Source: Flavobacterium branchiarum
Lineage (GTDB): Bacteria > Bacteroidota > Bacteroidia > Flavobacteriales > Flavobacteriaceae
Assembly (NCBI RefSeq): GCF_030409845.1
Contig: NZ_JAUFQQ010000003.1
Coordinates: forward strand, 1,860,001-1,924,000
Reading direction: 5' to 3'
DNA: 64,000 nt
Positions 8,625 through 16,858 of the stretch are shown here, one piece after another (position 1 is the first letter of the stretch; the number at the start of each line of letters is the position of its first letter). A program made the position numbers and the translations under genes. The notes below the pieces were generated by a model that made no database searches, was not told where the DNA came from, and saw only the letters and a program-made list of their open reading frames with translations.

Positions 8625-8795
8625 AAACGCAAGGTTCGCAAGGGTTTCGCAAAGATCGCAATCCCAAAGCGTCGGGATAAAATCCTTTTAATTTGTGGTA
8701 AAACAAACTATTAAAGACTAAACCTTAATTTTTCTTAATCTCTTGGTGGTTCAAAGCTTTGCGAACCTTGCGAAAACTTTGCGAACCTTGCGGTT
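8625..8795. repeat. inverted pair of GCAAAG-type flavobacterial repeats between uxaC and kdgK
   Basis: The left copy (8625-8661) carries AAACGCAAGGTTCGCAAG..TTTCGCAAAG. The right copy (8757-8795) is the same module in reverse complement (CTTTGCGAACCTTGCG twice). The two could pair over a loop of about 95 bases, giving a long imperfect stem in the mRNA. A small CCC-GGG hairpin lies at 8662-8680. The same module recurs at 13.9, 23.7, 47.7 and 48.0-48.2 kb. The rest of the 266-base gap shows no gene. Confidence 0.75.
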
Positions 8796-8816
8796 ATTTT
8801 TTTTAAAGTATTACAG

Positions 8817-8844
8817 TAAATAATTCATAATAAATAATTCATAA
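8817..8844 (+). repeat. 14-base tandem duplication reaching into the kdgK start codon
   Basis: TAAATAATTCATAA occurs twice head to tail; the last A of the second copy is the A of the kdgK ATG. It covers the whole translation initiation region. Confidence 0.8.
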
Positions 8845-9866
8845 TGAATAAAGTAGTTGCATTCGGCGAAATTATGTTGCGTCTTTCTACAGAGAGGCAT
8901 TTACGTTTTTCTCAGGCCAAAACATTTGGATCCAATTATGGAGGAGGCGAATTTAATGTTTGTGTTTCTCTGGCTAATTATGGTGTAAATGCAGAGTTTA
9001 TTACCCGATTACCTGAAAATGAAATTGGAGCTTCGGCGGTAAAAGAAATGCGAAAAATGAACGTTGCTTCCCCAAATATAATTTATGGAGGAGAGCGTTT
9101 AGGAATTTATTTTTTAGAAACAGGAGCAGGAACAAGAGGCAGTAACGTAGTTTATGACCGTGCGCATAGCTCGATGGCAACTATTGAAAAAGGATTAATT
9201 GATTGGGAAAAAGTATTAGAAGGAGCAAATTGGTTTCACTGGAGTGGCATTACACCAGCTATTTCTCAAAGTGCAGCAGAAGCCTGTTTAGAAGCAATTA
9301 AAGTAGCTCATAAATTGGGTATTACTATTTCATGTGATTTAAATTATAGATCAAAACTTTGGCAATACGGAAAAGCACCATGTGATGTGATGCCGGAGAT
9401 GTTGCAATATAGTAATGTTATTTTGGGAGATATCGATACAGCCTATTTTATGTTGGGGATCCCTAAGGTAAATCCTAATTATCAGGATGAAAAATCACTT
9501 CCTATTTTATACAGTAAATTATTTGAGGTTATTCCGAATTTAAAAACTGTAGCAACGACTTTGCGTTATTCTGTAAGTGCTTCTCACCAAAGAATAGGAG
9601 GAATATTATTTGATGGAAAATCAATTTATCAAGCAGCAGTACAAGAAGTAACACCTGTGGTAGATCGTGTAGGAAGCGGGGATGCTTTTATGGGAGGATT
9701 AATTTATGGTTTATTGGAATATCAAAATAATAAACAAAAAGCATTAGATTTTGCAGTAGCGGCATGTTGTTTAAAACATACGATTGCAGGAGATTATAAT
9801 TTGGTGACATTAAAAGAAGTTGAAAATATGTTAGACGGTAATTCTACGGGATTAGTATCTAGATAA
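8844..9866 (+). CDS. kdgK: 2-dehydro-3-deoxygluconokinase (KdgK), PfkB family
   Basis: This 340-residue ribokinase-fold sugar kinase phosphorylates KDG, the meeting point of the kduI/kduD and uxaC/uxaB/uxaA branches, to KDPG. The N-terminus VAFGEIMLRLS and the GGGEFNVCVSLA segment (about 33-44) form the substrate lobe. The C-terminal PfkB signature DRVGSGDAFMGG holds the catalytic base Asp280. It lies 11 bases ahead of kdgA, the next enzyme of the pathway. Other PfkB kinases are possible in principle, but the neighbours settle it. Confidence 0.93.
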   Translation: MNKVVAFGEIMLRLSTERHLRFSQAKTFGSNYGGGEFNVCVSLANYGVNAEFITRLPENEIGASAVKEMRKMNVASPNIIYGGERLGIYFLETGAGTRGSNVVYDRAHSSMATIEKGLIDWEKVLEGANWFHWSGITPAISQSAAEACLEAIKVAHKLGITISCDLNYRSKLWQYGKAPCDVMPEMLQYSNVILGDIDTAYFMLGIPKVNPNYQDEKSLPILYSKLFEVIPNLKTVATTLRYSVSASHQRIGGILFDGKSIYQAAVQEVTPVVDRVGSGDAFMGGLIYGLLEYQNNKQKALDFAVAACCLKHTIAGDYNLVTLKEVENMLDGNSTGLVSR

Positions 9867-9877
9867 AAAATATAAAA

Positions 9878-10546
9878 ATGGCAAAATATACAAGAATTGA
9901 AGTAGCTACGGTAATGAAAGAGAACGGTATGATTCCGCTATTTTTTCATTCAGATATAGAAATAAGTAAAAAAGTCTTAAAAGCTTGTTACGATGGAGGT
10001 TCTCGCTTAATGGAGTTTACAAGCAGAGGTGATTTTGCTTTTGAAGTATTTGGAGCTTTAAATAAATATGCATTGGCTGAATTACCAGGAATGATTCTGG
10101 GAGTAGGATCGGTTACAGATGCTGCTTCGGCTTCGCTTTATATGCAATTGGGAGCAAATTTTATTGTAACCCCAGTGCTTAGAGAAGATATCGCAATTGT
10201 GTGTAATCGCCGCAAAGTATTATGGTCTCCAGGTTGTGGATCACTTACTGAAATTGCTAGAGCAGAAGAGTTAGGTTGTGAAATTGTAAAATTATTTCCA
10301 GCTGATATTTATGGTCCAGAATTCATAAAAGGAGTAAAAGGCCCATCTCCATGGACAAGTATAATGCCTACAGGTGGAGTTTTACCAACCGAAGAAAGTT
10401 TGTCTTCTTGGTTAAATGCCGGGGCAACATGCGTAGGTATTGGTTCGCAATTAATTTCAAAAGAGATAGTTGACAATAATGATTTTGAGGGATTAAAAAA
10501 CAAAGTCAGTCAAGTACTTGAGATTATTAAAAAGATTAGAAAATAA
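9878..10546 (+). CDS. kdgA: KDPG aldolase (KdgA)
   Basis: This 222-residue class I aldolase splits KDPG to pyruvate and glyceraldehyde 3-phosphate, the last step of the uronate pathway. Catalytic Glu46 is in LMEFTSRG, the Schiff-base Lys138 in EIVKLFPAD, and the phosphate loop is MPTGG. It directly follows kdgK, in contrast to the paralogue at 252-920 which is next to an SDR gene. Confidence 0.93.
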   Translation: MAKYTRIEVATVMKENGMIPLFFHSDIEISKKVLKACYDGGSRLMEFTSRGDFAFEVFGALNKYALAELPGMILGVGSVTDAASASLYMQLGANFIVTPVLREDIAIVCNRRKVLWSPGCGSLTEIARAEELGCEIVKLFPADIYGPEFIKGVKGPSPWTSIMPTGGVLPTEESLSSWLNAGATCVGIGSQLISKEIVDNNDFEGLKNKVSQVLEIIKKIRK

Positions 10547-10656
10547 AATACGGAGTATAAATTCCTAAAGATTGTTTTTAAATTTTTTTTTTGATTTTTA
10601 TGTTGTAACAGAACATTATTCTTAAAAATAAACCTTGCCAGTCCTCACAACAAGTT

Positions 10657-10670
10657 TTGTTTGTAAACAA
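10657..10670. promoter_or_regulatory. inverted repeat upstream of uxaB
   Basis: TTGTTTGTAAACAA has perfect 6-base arms and lies about 75 bases ahead of uxaB in a 196-base gap. It is unrelated to the ATCGAT operator. It might be a regulatory site for uxaBA, but no clear -33/-7 pair goes with it. Confidence 0.25.
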
Positions 10671-10742
10671 GTATAATGTTTCTTTTACAACTAAAAAAAA
10701 AGAAGTTTAATTCAGTTATATACAACACTTTAAGTTAGACTA

Positions 10743-12191
10743 ATGAAAAAATTAAATAGAGAAAATATAGGGTTATCAGAGCAACTTCCAATAAAAATTG
10801 TTCAATTTGGAGAAGGAAATTTTTTAAGAGCATTTGTAGAATTTGCTTTTCAGAAACTAAATCAAGATGCTAATTTTAATGCAGGAATAGCTGTAGTGCA
10901 GCCTATTGACAAAGGTCTTGTAAACATGATTAATGATCAGGATGGATTGTACACTTTATTCATGAAAGGAATAAAAAAAGGGAATGAAATTCAAGAAAAA
11001 GAATTAATTACCAATATTGTAAAAGCCGTTGATCCATATGCTTCTTTTGCTGATTTTTTGGCTTTAGCCAAAGAAGAAGAATTGGCTTTTATTATTTCTA
11101 ATACTACAGAAGCTGGTATTGAATATATCGCTACTGATAAGCCAACCATGCAACCTCCAGTTTCGTTTCCTGCAAAGTTAACGGTGCTTTTATACGAAAG
11201 ATTTAAACATTTTAATGGAGATAAAGAAAAAGGGCTAACGATTATTCCTTGTGAATTAATTAATTATAATTCAGATACTTTAAAAGATATTATCTTAAAA
11301 TATTGTTCAGATTGGAGTCTTGAAGTTGATTTTACAATATGGCTTTCGGATCATTGTACATTTCATAATACATTGGTAGATCGTATTGTTCCTGGATATC
11401 CAAAAGATGAAATCGAAGAATATAATAAACAGCTAGATTATTCAGATAATTTGATTGTTAGTGCCGAGACTTTCTTTTTATGGGTTATTGAAGGCGATGA
11501 TAAATTAAAAGCAAAGCTTCCGTTTGAAAAGACTGATTTGGATGTGAAGATCGTTTCTGATATGCAACCGTATAGAACGCGTAAAGTTCGAATTCTAAAC
11601 GGTGCTCATACTGCAATGGTTCCGTTTTCTTTGCTTTATGGAAATGAAACAGTAAAAGAAACTGTTGATAATTCATTTACTGGAGAGTTTGTAAATAGAG
11701 CTGTTTTTGATGAAATCAATGACACATTAAATATGGATAGAGAGGAACTAATTAGTTTTTCACATGAAGTTTTAGATCGTTTTAGAAATCCATTTATCAA
11801 GCATTTGCTATCAAGTATTGCCTTAAATTCTATTTCAAAATTTAAAGTTCGTGTCTTGCCAAGTTTAGTCGAGTATGTTGCAATTCATAACAAGCTTCCA
11901 ATTCATTTAACGTTTGCATTTGCTTGTTTGATTCGTTTTTATAAAGGCACTTGGCAAAACCAAACTTTACCTGTTAATGATAGCGAAGAAATAGTTGCTG
12001 TATTTAAAGAAGTTTGGAAATCGGATGATTATTATGAAATAGCAACTCAGGTATTACAAAATAAAAGTTTCTGGGACGAAGATTTAACGACTATTACATC
12101 TTTAAAAGATGCAATTGCAATTGCTTTATCAGAAATTGAATTGAATGGAATTGAGCAAGGTTTTGCCAATTTTGCAAAGAAATTAAAATAA
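10743..12191 (+). CDS. uxaB: tagaturonate reductase (UxaB)
   Basis: UxaB is an NADH-dependent reductase of the mannitol dehydrogenase family that turns tagaturonate into altronate. The 482-residue protein has the N-terminal nucleotide-binding segment IVQFGEGNFLRAF (19-31) and the family segment RKVRILNGAHTAMVPF (about 278-293), where Lys and His residues line the active site. Length is normal. uxaA follows after 19 bases and uses its product. Fructuronate reductase (UxuB) is in the same superfamily, but the uxaA pairing favours UxaB. Confidence 0.93.
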   Translation: MKKLNRENIGLSEQLPIKIVQFGEGNFLRAFVEFAFQKLNQDANFNAGIAVVQPIDKGLVNMINDQDGLYTLFMKGIKKGNEIQEKELITNIVKAVDPYASFADFLALAKEEELAFIISNTTEAGIEYIATDKPTMQPPVSFPAKLTVLLYERFKHFNGDKEKGLTIIPCELINYNSDTLKDIILKYCSDWSLEVDFTIWLSDHCTFHNTLVDRIVPGYPKDEIEEYNKQLDYSDNLIVSAETFFLWVIEGDDKLKAKLPFEKTDLDVKIVSDMQPYRTRKVRILNGAHTAMVPFSLLYGNETVKETVDNSFTGEFVNRAVFDEINDTLNMDREELISFSHEVLDRFRNPFIKHLLSSIALNSISKFKVRVLPSLVEYVAIHNKLPIHLTFAFACLIRFYKGTWQNQTLPVNDSEEIVAVFKEVWKSDDYYEIATQVLQNKSFWDEDLTTITSLKDAIAIALSEIELNGIEQGFANFAKKLK

Positions 12192-12210
12192 TAACCTCAT
12201 ACATTTTACC

Positions 12211-13827
12211 ATGCAAAAAAAAATAATAAAAGTTAATCCTACTGACAATGTAGCTGTAGCCTTAGTAAATCTAGTTGCTGGAGAAACTATTCAGTTTGAG
12301 GGAGAAACTATTACAGTGGTTTCAGATACCAAATCGAAGCATAAAATTGCTTTGTCTGATTTTGCCTCAGATGAAAAAATCATTATGTATGGTGTTTTGG
12401 TGGGTAGAGCTAGTCAAGTAATTGTAAAAGGCGATGTACTTACTACTAGTAATGTAAAACATGAAAGTGCAAAAGTATTCGAAAAAACAGAATCCATAGG
12501 TTGGACTGTTCCAAATATCGATAAATGGAAGGATAGAACTTTTGATGGATATCACAGAGAAGATGGACAAGTAGGAACTGAAAATGTTTGGTTGTTTTTT
12601 CCATTGGTTTTTTGTGAAAACAGAAACATCGAAATATTAAAAGATATTTTTGAAAAAGAGTTGATGAAGCCCAAAGAAAACGATTACCAATTATTACTTC
12701 GTTCTTTAGTAAGTAGTGAAAGTGGCGTTTCGGGTAATGAAAATAAAGCTAACGATACTGATTTATTTAAAAATATTGAAGTAAAGTTTATCACACATCA
12801 AGGTGGCTGTGGCGGTATTCGCCAGGATTCACATAGCTTGGCTAAATTATTAGCAGGTTATGTAAATAATCCTAATGTTGCCGGAGCAACTGTATTGAGT
12901 TTGGGTTGTCAAAACCTTCAGATTCAGATTTTTAAAGATGCTTTAGATGAAATAAATCCGAATAGCAAAAAGCCTGTTTTAATTTATGATCAACAGCAAA
13001 TCGGAACGATAGAAGCGATGTTAAGTAGTGTTGTAAAAGACACTTTTGAAGCGATTAAAAAAGCGAATAAATTAGAAAGAAAACCAGCCCCGTTATCTAA
13101 ACTAACAATTGGTTTAGAGTGCGGTGGATCGGATGGATTCTCTGGAATTTCTGCAAATCCAACATTGGGTATAACGTCTGATTTATTGGCTGCATTAGGA
13201 GGAACTACAATCCTATCTGAATTTCCTGAATTATGTGGAGTAGAGCAGGAGTTGGTAAATCGTTGTGTTGAGGATGAGAGCGGAAAACGTTTCTTGGAGT
13301 TAATGAAATGGTATGAAAAAACGGTTGTTGATGCAGGTTCAGGATTTGATATGAATCCGTCTCCGGGTAATATCAAAGATGGTTTGATTACTGATGCAAT
13401 GAAATCGGCAGGAGCGGCTAAAAAAGGAGGAACTTCTCCAATTGTTGGAGTTTCTGATTATGGAGAATACATTACAAAACCGGGTTTAAACTTGCTTTGT
13501 ACGCCAGGAAATGATGTGGAATGTACTACTGCAATGGTAGGATCTGGAGCTAATATTGTTTTATTTACGACTGGTCTAGGAACACCAACTGGAAACCCAA
13601 TTGCACCTGTGGTGAAAATATCTTCGAATTCTGAATTGGCAGCAAAAATGTCGGATATTATTGATATCGATACAGGAGGTATTATTACTGGTGAAAAATC
13701 TATTGAGGAAATGGGAGATGAAATGTTAGAATTCATAATTAATGTTGCTAGTGGAAAAATTAAAACTAAAGCCGCTATTTTAAATCAGAATGACTTTATT
13801 CCTTGGAAAAGAGGGGTTTCGCTTTAA
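12211..13827 (+). CDS. uxaA: altronate dehydratase (UxaA)
   Basis: UxaA dehydrates altronate to KDG. The 538-residue product carries the N-terminal SAF-like lid domain (about 1-95) and the large C-terminal dehydratase domain with HREDGQVGTEN (about 115-125), HQGGCGGIRQD (about 196-206), LGCQN and the LECGGSDGFSGISANP core (about 303-318). It is some 40 residues longer than the E. coli enzyme, as is usual in Bacteroidota. It is the last gene of the kdgK-kdgA-uxaB-uxaA block and converges on lacI with a hairpin terminator between. Confidence 0.95.
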   Translation: MQKKIIKVNPTDNVAVALVNLVAGETIQFEGETITVVSDTKSKHKIALSDFASDEKIIMYGVLVGRASQVIVKGDVLTTSNVKHESAKVFEKTESIGWTVPNIDKWKDRTFDGYHREDGQVGTENVWLFFPLVFCENRNIEILKDIFEKELMKPKENDYQLLLRSLVSSESGVSGNENKANDTDLFKNIEVKFITHQGGCGGIRQDSHSLAKLLAGYVNNPNVAGATVLSLGCQNLQIQIFKDALDEINPNSKKPVLIYDQQQIGTIEAMLSSVVKDTFEAIKKANKLERKPAPLSKLTIGLECGGSDGFSGISANPTLGITSDLLAALGGTTILSEFPELCGVEQELVNRCVEDESGKRFLELMKWYEKTVVDAGSGFDMNPSPGNIKDGLITDAMKSAGAAKKGGTSPIVGVSDYGEYITKPGLNLLCTPGNDVECTTAMVGSGANIVLFTTGLGTPTGNPIAPVVKISSNSELAAKMSDIIDIDTGGIITGEKSIEEMGDEMLEFIINVASGKIKTKAAILNQNDFIPWKRGVSL

Positions 13828-13867
13828 GGTTATTATGTAGAATTTAATTGTAAAGCTTGTAGTGTTT

Positions 13868-13983
13868 AGCCGTAAAGTACGCTAAGATTTGCGCTAAGTT
13901 CGCAAAGCTTTGAAGTCAAAAATAGATGTAATGTTTTATCGCAAAGTACGCTAAGATTTTCGCTAAGTTCGCAAAGCTTTGAA
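13868..13983. repeat. two direct copies of the GCAAAG-type module
   Basis: Copies at 13868-13914 and 13938-13983 share GTACGCTAAGATTT, GCGCTAAG or TCGCTAAG, and TTCGCAAAGCTTTGAA. They are a variant of the module at 8.6, 23.7 and 47.7 kb, with CTAAG words in place of CAAAG. They lie in the 3' region between uxaA and lacI. Confidence 0.75.
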
Positions 13984-14006
13984 CCTAAAAAGTTATTTAT
14001 TTATAT

Positions 14007-14033
14007 CCTAACAGGTTTTTAAAACCTGTTAGG
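14007..14033. terminator. bidirectional hairpin between uxaA and lacI
   Basis: CCTAACAGGTTTT and its exact complement AAAACCTGTTAGG surround a single T, giving a near-perfect stem flanked by T-rich sequence on the plus side. It lies between convergent genes and likely ends both transcripts. Confidence 0.7.
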
Positions 14034-14067
14034 TATTTTTGTTTTAAATAGATATATGGCTAAAATA

Positions 14068-15096
14068 TTAAACGGTAGTTCTTGCAGATGATTTACGAAT
14101 ATGCAATTCAGGTTTTAGGACTACCTTTTTTTCGATCATTATTTTATCGGTTTTATCCATTTGCTCTAAGAAAACACGTGCAGCCATTTTTCCCATTTCT
14201 AATGGAGACTGATCTACAGAAGTAATAGAGAGTTCCATGAATTTTGTAAATGGTTCGTTACTAAAACCAGCTACACAAAATTCTGCAGGAATATTAATTT
14301 CCCTTGCTTTCAATTCTTGAATGGCTCCCAAAGCTGCAAAATCACTTGAAGAAAATATAGCATCTGGGGGCGTATCATATTGCATCAAAGTATTTAATGC
14401 TACTTTACCAGCATCGACGCTACTTTTTGATTGAATAACATATTTTTCATCAAACGATAATCCATTATCAAGCAAAGCTTGTTTGTAACCAAGAAACCTG
14501 TTTTTGAAAATTTCAAGAGATTGATCTCCAGAAAAGTGTGCAATGAATTTGCAACCTTGATCTATTAAATGTTTAGTTGCTTCGTATCCTCCTTTAAAGT
14601 CATCAATGGTTACTGAACTTACTCCTGCAATATCTTTTTTTCTATCAAAAAATATCAGAGGTACATTATTATTTACTATGTGTCTAAAAGCAGCATCATT
14701 TTCGTTACTTACATCTGTAACCGACATTAAAATCCCATCTACTTGAGCATCAAGTAATGTATGAAGGTTTTCATTTTCTCTTTTAGGATCTTCGTGAGTT
14801 TGGCAAATAATAACTTGAAAACCATGTGGATGCAGTTCTTCTTCGATACCCCTAATAACTGAGGCAAAAAAGTTACTGTCAATACGAGGAACTATTACGC
14901 CTATATTATTACTTCTTCCGCTTTGAAGAGCTAAAGCAAGTCTATTTTGCTTATAATTCATAGCAGCGGCAGTTTCCATTACTAACTTGCGTGTGCTCTC
15001 TTTAATCTTAGGATTGTTATTTAACGCTCTAGATACTGTAGCAGCTGTGATGTTTAATCTTTTAGCAATATCATAGATAGTTATTTTTTCGCTCAT
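14068..15096 (-). CDS. LacI-family repressor, probable master regulator of the pectin locus
   Basis: The 342-residue product has the LacI helix-turn-helix ITIYDIAKRLNITAATVSRA (4-23) with the hinge region NYKQNRLALAL, then a sugar-binding sensor domain. It is transcribed divergently from the GH28-susC operon. Copies of an ATCGAT-centred palindrome flank it (15163 and 15328) and recur at the transporter, kduI and second susC promoters, which is the pattern expected of a local LacI repressor with several targets. The inducer is unknown; KDG, galacturonate or another pathway intermediate is an inference. No HTCS or ECF-sigma/anti-sigma pair, the usual regulators of such loci, is in the window. 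Confidence 0.88.
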   Translation of the reverse strand: MSEKITIYDIAKRLNITAATVSRALNNNPKIKESTRKLVMETAAAMNYKQNRLALALQSGRSNNIGVIVPRIDSNFFASVIRGIEEELHPHGFQVIICQTHEDPKRENENLHTLLDAQVDGILMSVTDVSNENDAAFRHIVNNNVPLIFFDRKKDIAGVSSVTIDDFKGGYEATKHLIDQGCKFIAHFSGDQSLEIFKNRFLGYKQALLDNGLSFDEKYVIQSKSSVDAGKVALNTLMQYDTPPDAIFSSSDFAALGAIQELKAREINIPAEFCVAGFSNEPFTKFMELSITSVDQSPLEMGKMAARVFLEQMDKTDKIMIEKKVVLKPELHIRKSSARTTV

Positions 15097-15125
15097 GCTG
15101 TAGTAGTTTTTTTATTAATCCGTTA

Positions 15126-15133
15126 CAAAAATA
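15126..15133 (-). promoter_or_regulatory. -7 element of lacI (TATTTTTG on the minus strand)
   Basis: On the minus strand TATTTTTG fits TAnnTTTG exactly, about 30 bases before the lacI ATG, with a weak TTAG in the -33 region. The 15163 operator lies just upstream of this promoter, allowing autoregulation. Confidence 0.5.
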
Positions 15134-15162
15134 AGAATTTTTTATCATAAACTAACTGTTGT

Positions 15163-15176
15163 TGTTATCGATTACT
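15163..15176. promoter_or_regulatory. distal LacI-type operator TGTTATCGATTACT
   Basis: This matches the consensus TGTAATCGATTACA at 12 of 14 positions. It lies 165 bases upstream (centre to centre) of the perfect site at 15328 and about 67 bases ahead of the lacI start. The identical 14-mer recurs at 23872 with nearly the same spacing to its partner. Confidence 0.65.
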
Positions 15177-15295
15177 TTAATTCTCTGGTAACTGTTGTTA
15201 AATAGATGTTATCATAATAAATTACTAGTTTTTTTACACTAAATATATTTTTTTTTGTGAATAAAAATTAAATATATAATTTTTATCTAAATATA

Positions 15296-15327
15296 TTTGG
15301 CGCATTCAAAGTAATTATATATTTTCG
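15296..15327 (+). promoter_or_regulatory. promoter of the GH28-susC1 operon
   Basis: TTTG at 15296-15299, a 20-base spacer, then TATTTTCG at 15320-15327 (one mismatch to TAnnTTTG). The operator begins at the next base, exactly as at exuT and susC2. The leader to the GH28 start is only about 30 bases. Confidence 0.7.
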
Positions 15328-15341
15328 TGTAATCGATTACA
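15328..15341. promoter_or_regulatory. LacI-type operator TGTAATCGATTACA (perfect palindrome)
   Basis: A perfect 14-base palindrome adjoins the -7 element, placed to block transcription start of the GH28-susC1-susD1 operon. Confidence 0.8.
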
Positions 15342-15364
15342 TTAAAAGATATAATCGTTGAAAC

Positions 15365-16822
15365 ATGAATTTTAAAAACCATACCACAATGCTTATAAAC
15401 AAATCAATACTAGCGAATACTAAATATATTTATATAGTAATTACAGCTTTATTTTTATCGTGTCTGACTTCTTCCAAATTATTAGCCCAAAAAAATCCTT
15501 GGAAAGAAATGGAAGAAATAATTAAAAAAATTCCTACTACAAAATTTCCTGATAAAAATTTTAACATAAATGAATATGGTGCGCTTGCAGATGGCGTTAC
15601 AGATAACACATTAGCATTTAAAAAGGCAATTGAAGCCTGTGTTGCAAACGGTGGAGGAAAGGTAGTGGTTCCTAATGGAAAATACCTTACAGGAGCGATT
15701 CATTTAGATAGCAATGTGAATCTATTTTTAGAGGATAATGCAGAGATTTTATTCAGTACCAACCCTAAAGATTACCCAATAGTTCATACCTCATTTGAAG
15801 GTACAGAAATGATGAATTATTCTCCTTTTATATATGCTTACAATAAAACGAATGTTGCAGTAACAGGAAAAGGAACGCTTAATGGGCAAGCTAGTGTTAA
15901 AAACTGGTGGACATGGGCAGGTAAAGGATATGGATGGGAAAAAGGAATGCCTAGTCAAAATGATCCTCTTAACCGCCCAGCTTTAGTTGAAATGGGAGAA
16001 ATTGGAACTCCTGTATCTGAAAGAGTTTTTGGTGAAGGACATTATATACGTCCTAACTTCTTAGAATTTTTCGAATGTAATACAGTTTTAGTTAAGGATG
16101 TTAAAATAATCGATGTCCCTTCATGGGTTATTCATCCGATGAAATCAAGAGATGTAATTGTCGATGGTGTAACTATTATAAGTCATGGTCTTAATAATGA
16201 TGGTTGTGACCCAGAGTACTCTCAGAATGTAATTATTAGAAATTGTACTTTTAACACTGGAGACGACTGTATTGCAATAAAATCGGGTCGTGATGGAGAT
16301 GGAAGAAGAGTTGGAATTCCGAGTAAAAATATCATAGTTCAAAACTGTAAAATGATCGATGGTCATGGAGGAGTTGTAATGGGAAGTGAAATATCTGCAG
16401 GAGTAAGTAATGTTTTTGTTGAAAACTGCATCATGGATAGCCCAAATCTTGATAGAGCTATTCGAATTAAAACTAATTCTAAAAGAGGTGGACTTACTGA
16501 AAATGTTTATGTGAGAAATATTGAAGTTGGAACTGTGGCAGAATCGGTCTTAAGAGTAACCATGTTTTACAATATTTATGGTAGCCAAGTCGGAAATTTT
16601 ATTCCTGCAATAAGAAATATACATCTAGAAAATATTAATGTAAAAAACGGTGGGAAATATGGTATCCTAGCCGATGGTTATGAAGAATCTCCTATAGAAA
16701 ATATTACATTAACCAATGTTAGAATCGAAAAAGTAGAAAAACCATATTCGCTTAAGCATGTAAAGAATTTAAAGTTTAATAATACCTATATCAATGGTAC
16801 TAAAATGAAAAACATAAAATAA
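15365..16822 (+). CDS. polygalacturonase, glycoside hydrolase family 28
   Basis: This 485-residue exported right-handed beta-helix enzyme hydrolyses alpha-1,4-galacturonan. An N-terminal hydrophobic segment ending at LLAQ (about residue 41) is a signal peptide; the start at 15365 gives a long one, and ATG at 15389 is an alternative. GH28 motifs are all present: NDGCDPE (about 277-283), GDDCIAIKSG (about 299-308), GHGG (about 333-336) and RIKTN (about 367-371), which contain the catalytic aspartates, His and substrate-binding Arg-Lys. It is the first gene of the operator-controlled operon leading into susC1. Exo- or endo-action cannot be told from the motifs alone. Confidence 0.93.
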   Translation: MNFKNHTTMLINKSILANTKYIYIVITALFLSCLTSSKLLAQKNPWKEMEEIIKKIPTTKFPDKNFNINEYGALADGVTDNTLAFKKAIEACVANGGGKVVVPNGKYLTGAIHLDSNVNLFLEDNAEILFSTNPKDYPIVHTSFEGTEMMNYSPFIYAYNKTNVAVTGKGTLNGQASVKNWWTWAGKGYGWEKGMPSQNDPLNRPALVEMGEIGTPVSERVFGEGHYIRPNFLEFFECNTVLVKDVKIIDVPSWVIHPMKSRDVIVDGVTIISHGLNNDGCDPEYSQNVIIRNCTFNTGDDCIAIKSGRDGDGRRVGIPSKNIIVQNCKMIDGHGGVVMGSEISAGVSNVFVENCIMDSPNLDRAIRIKTNSKRGGLTENVYVRNIEVGTVAESVLRVTMFYNIYGSQVGNFIPAIRNIHLENINVKNGGKYGILADGYEESPIENITLTNVRIEKVEKPYSLKHVKNLKFNNTYINGTKMKNIK

Positions 16823-16858
16823 TAACCTAAACAAACCTTAACTATTAAAACCAAATTT

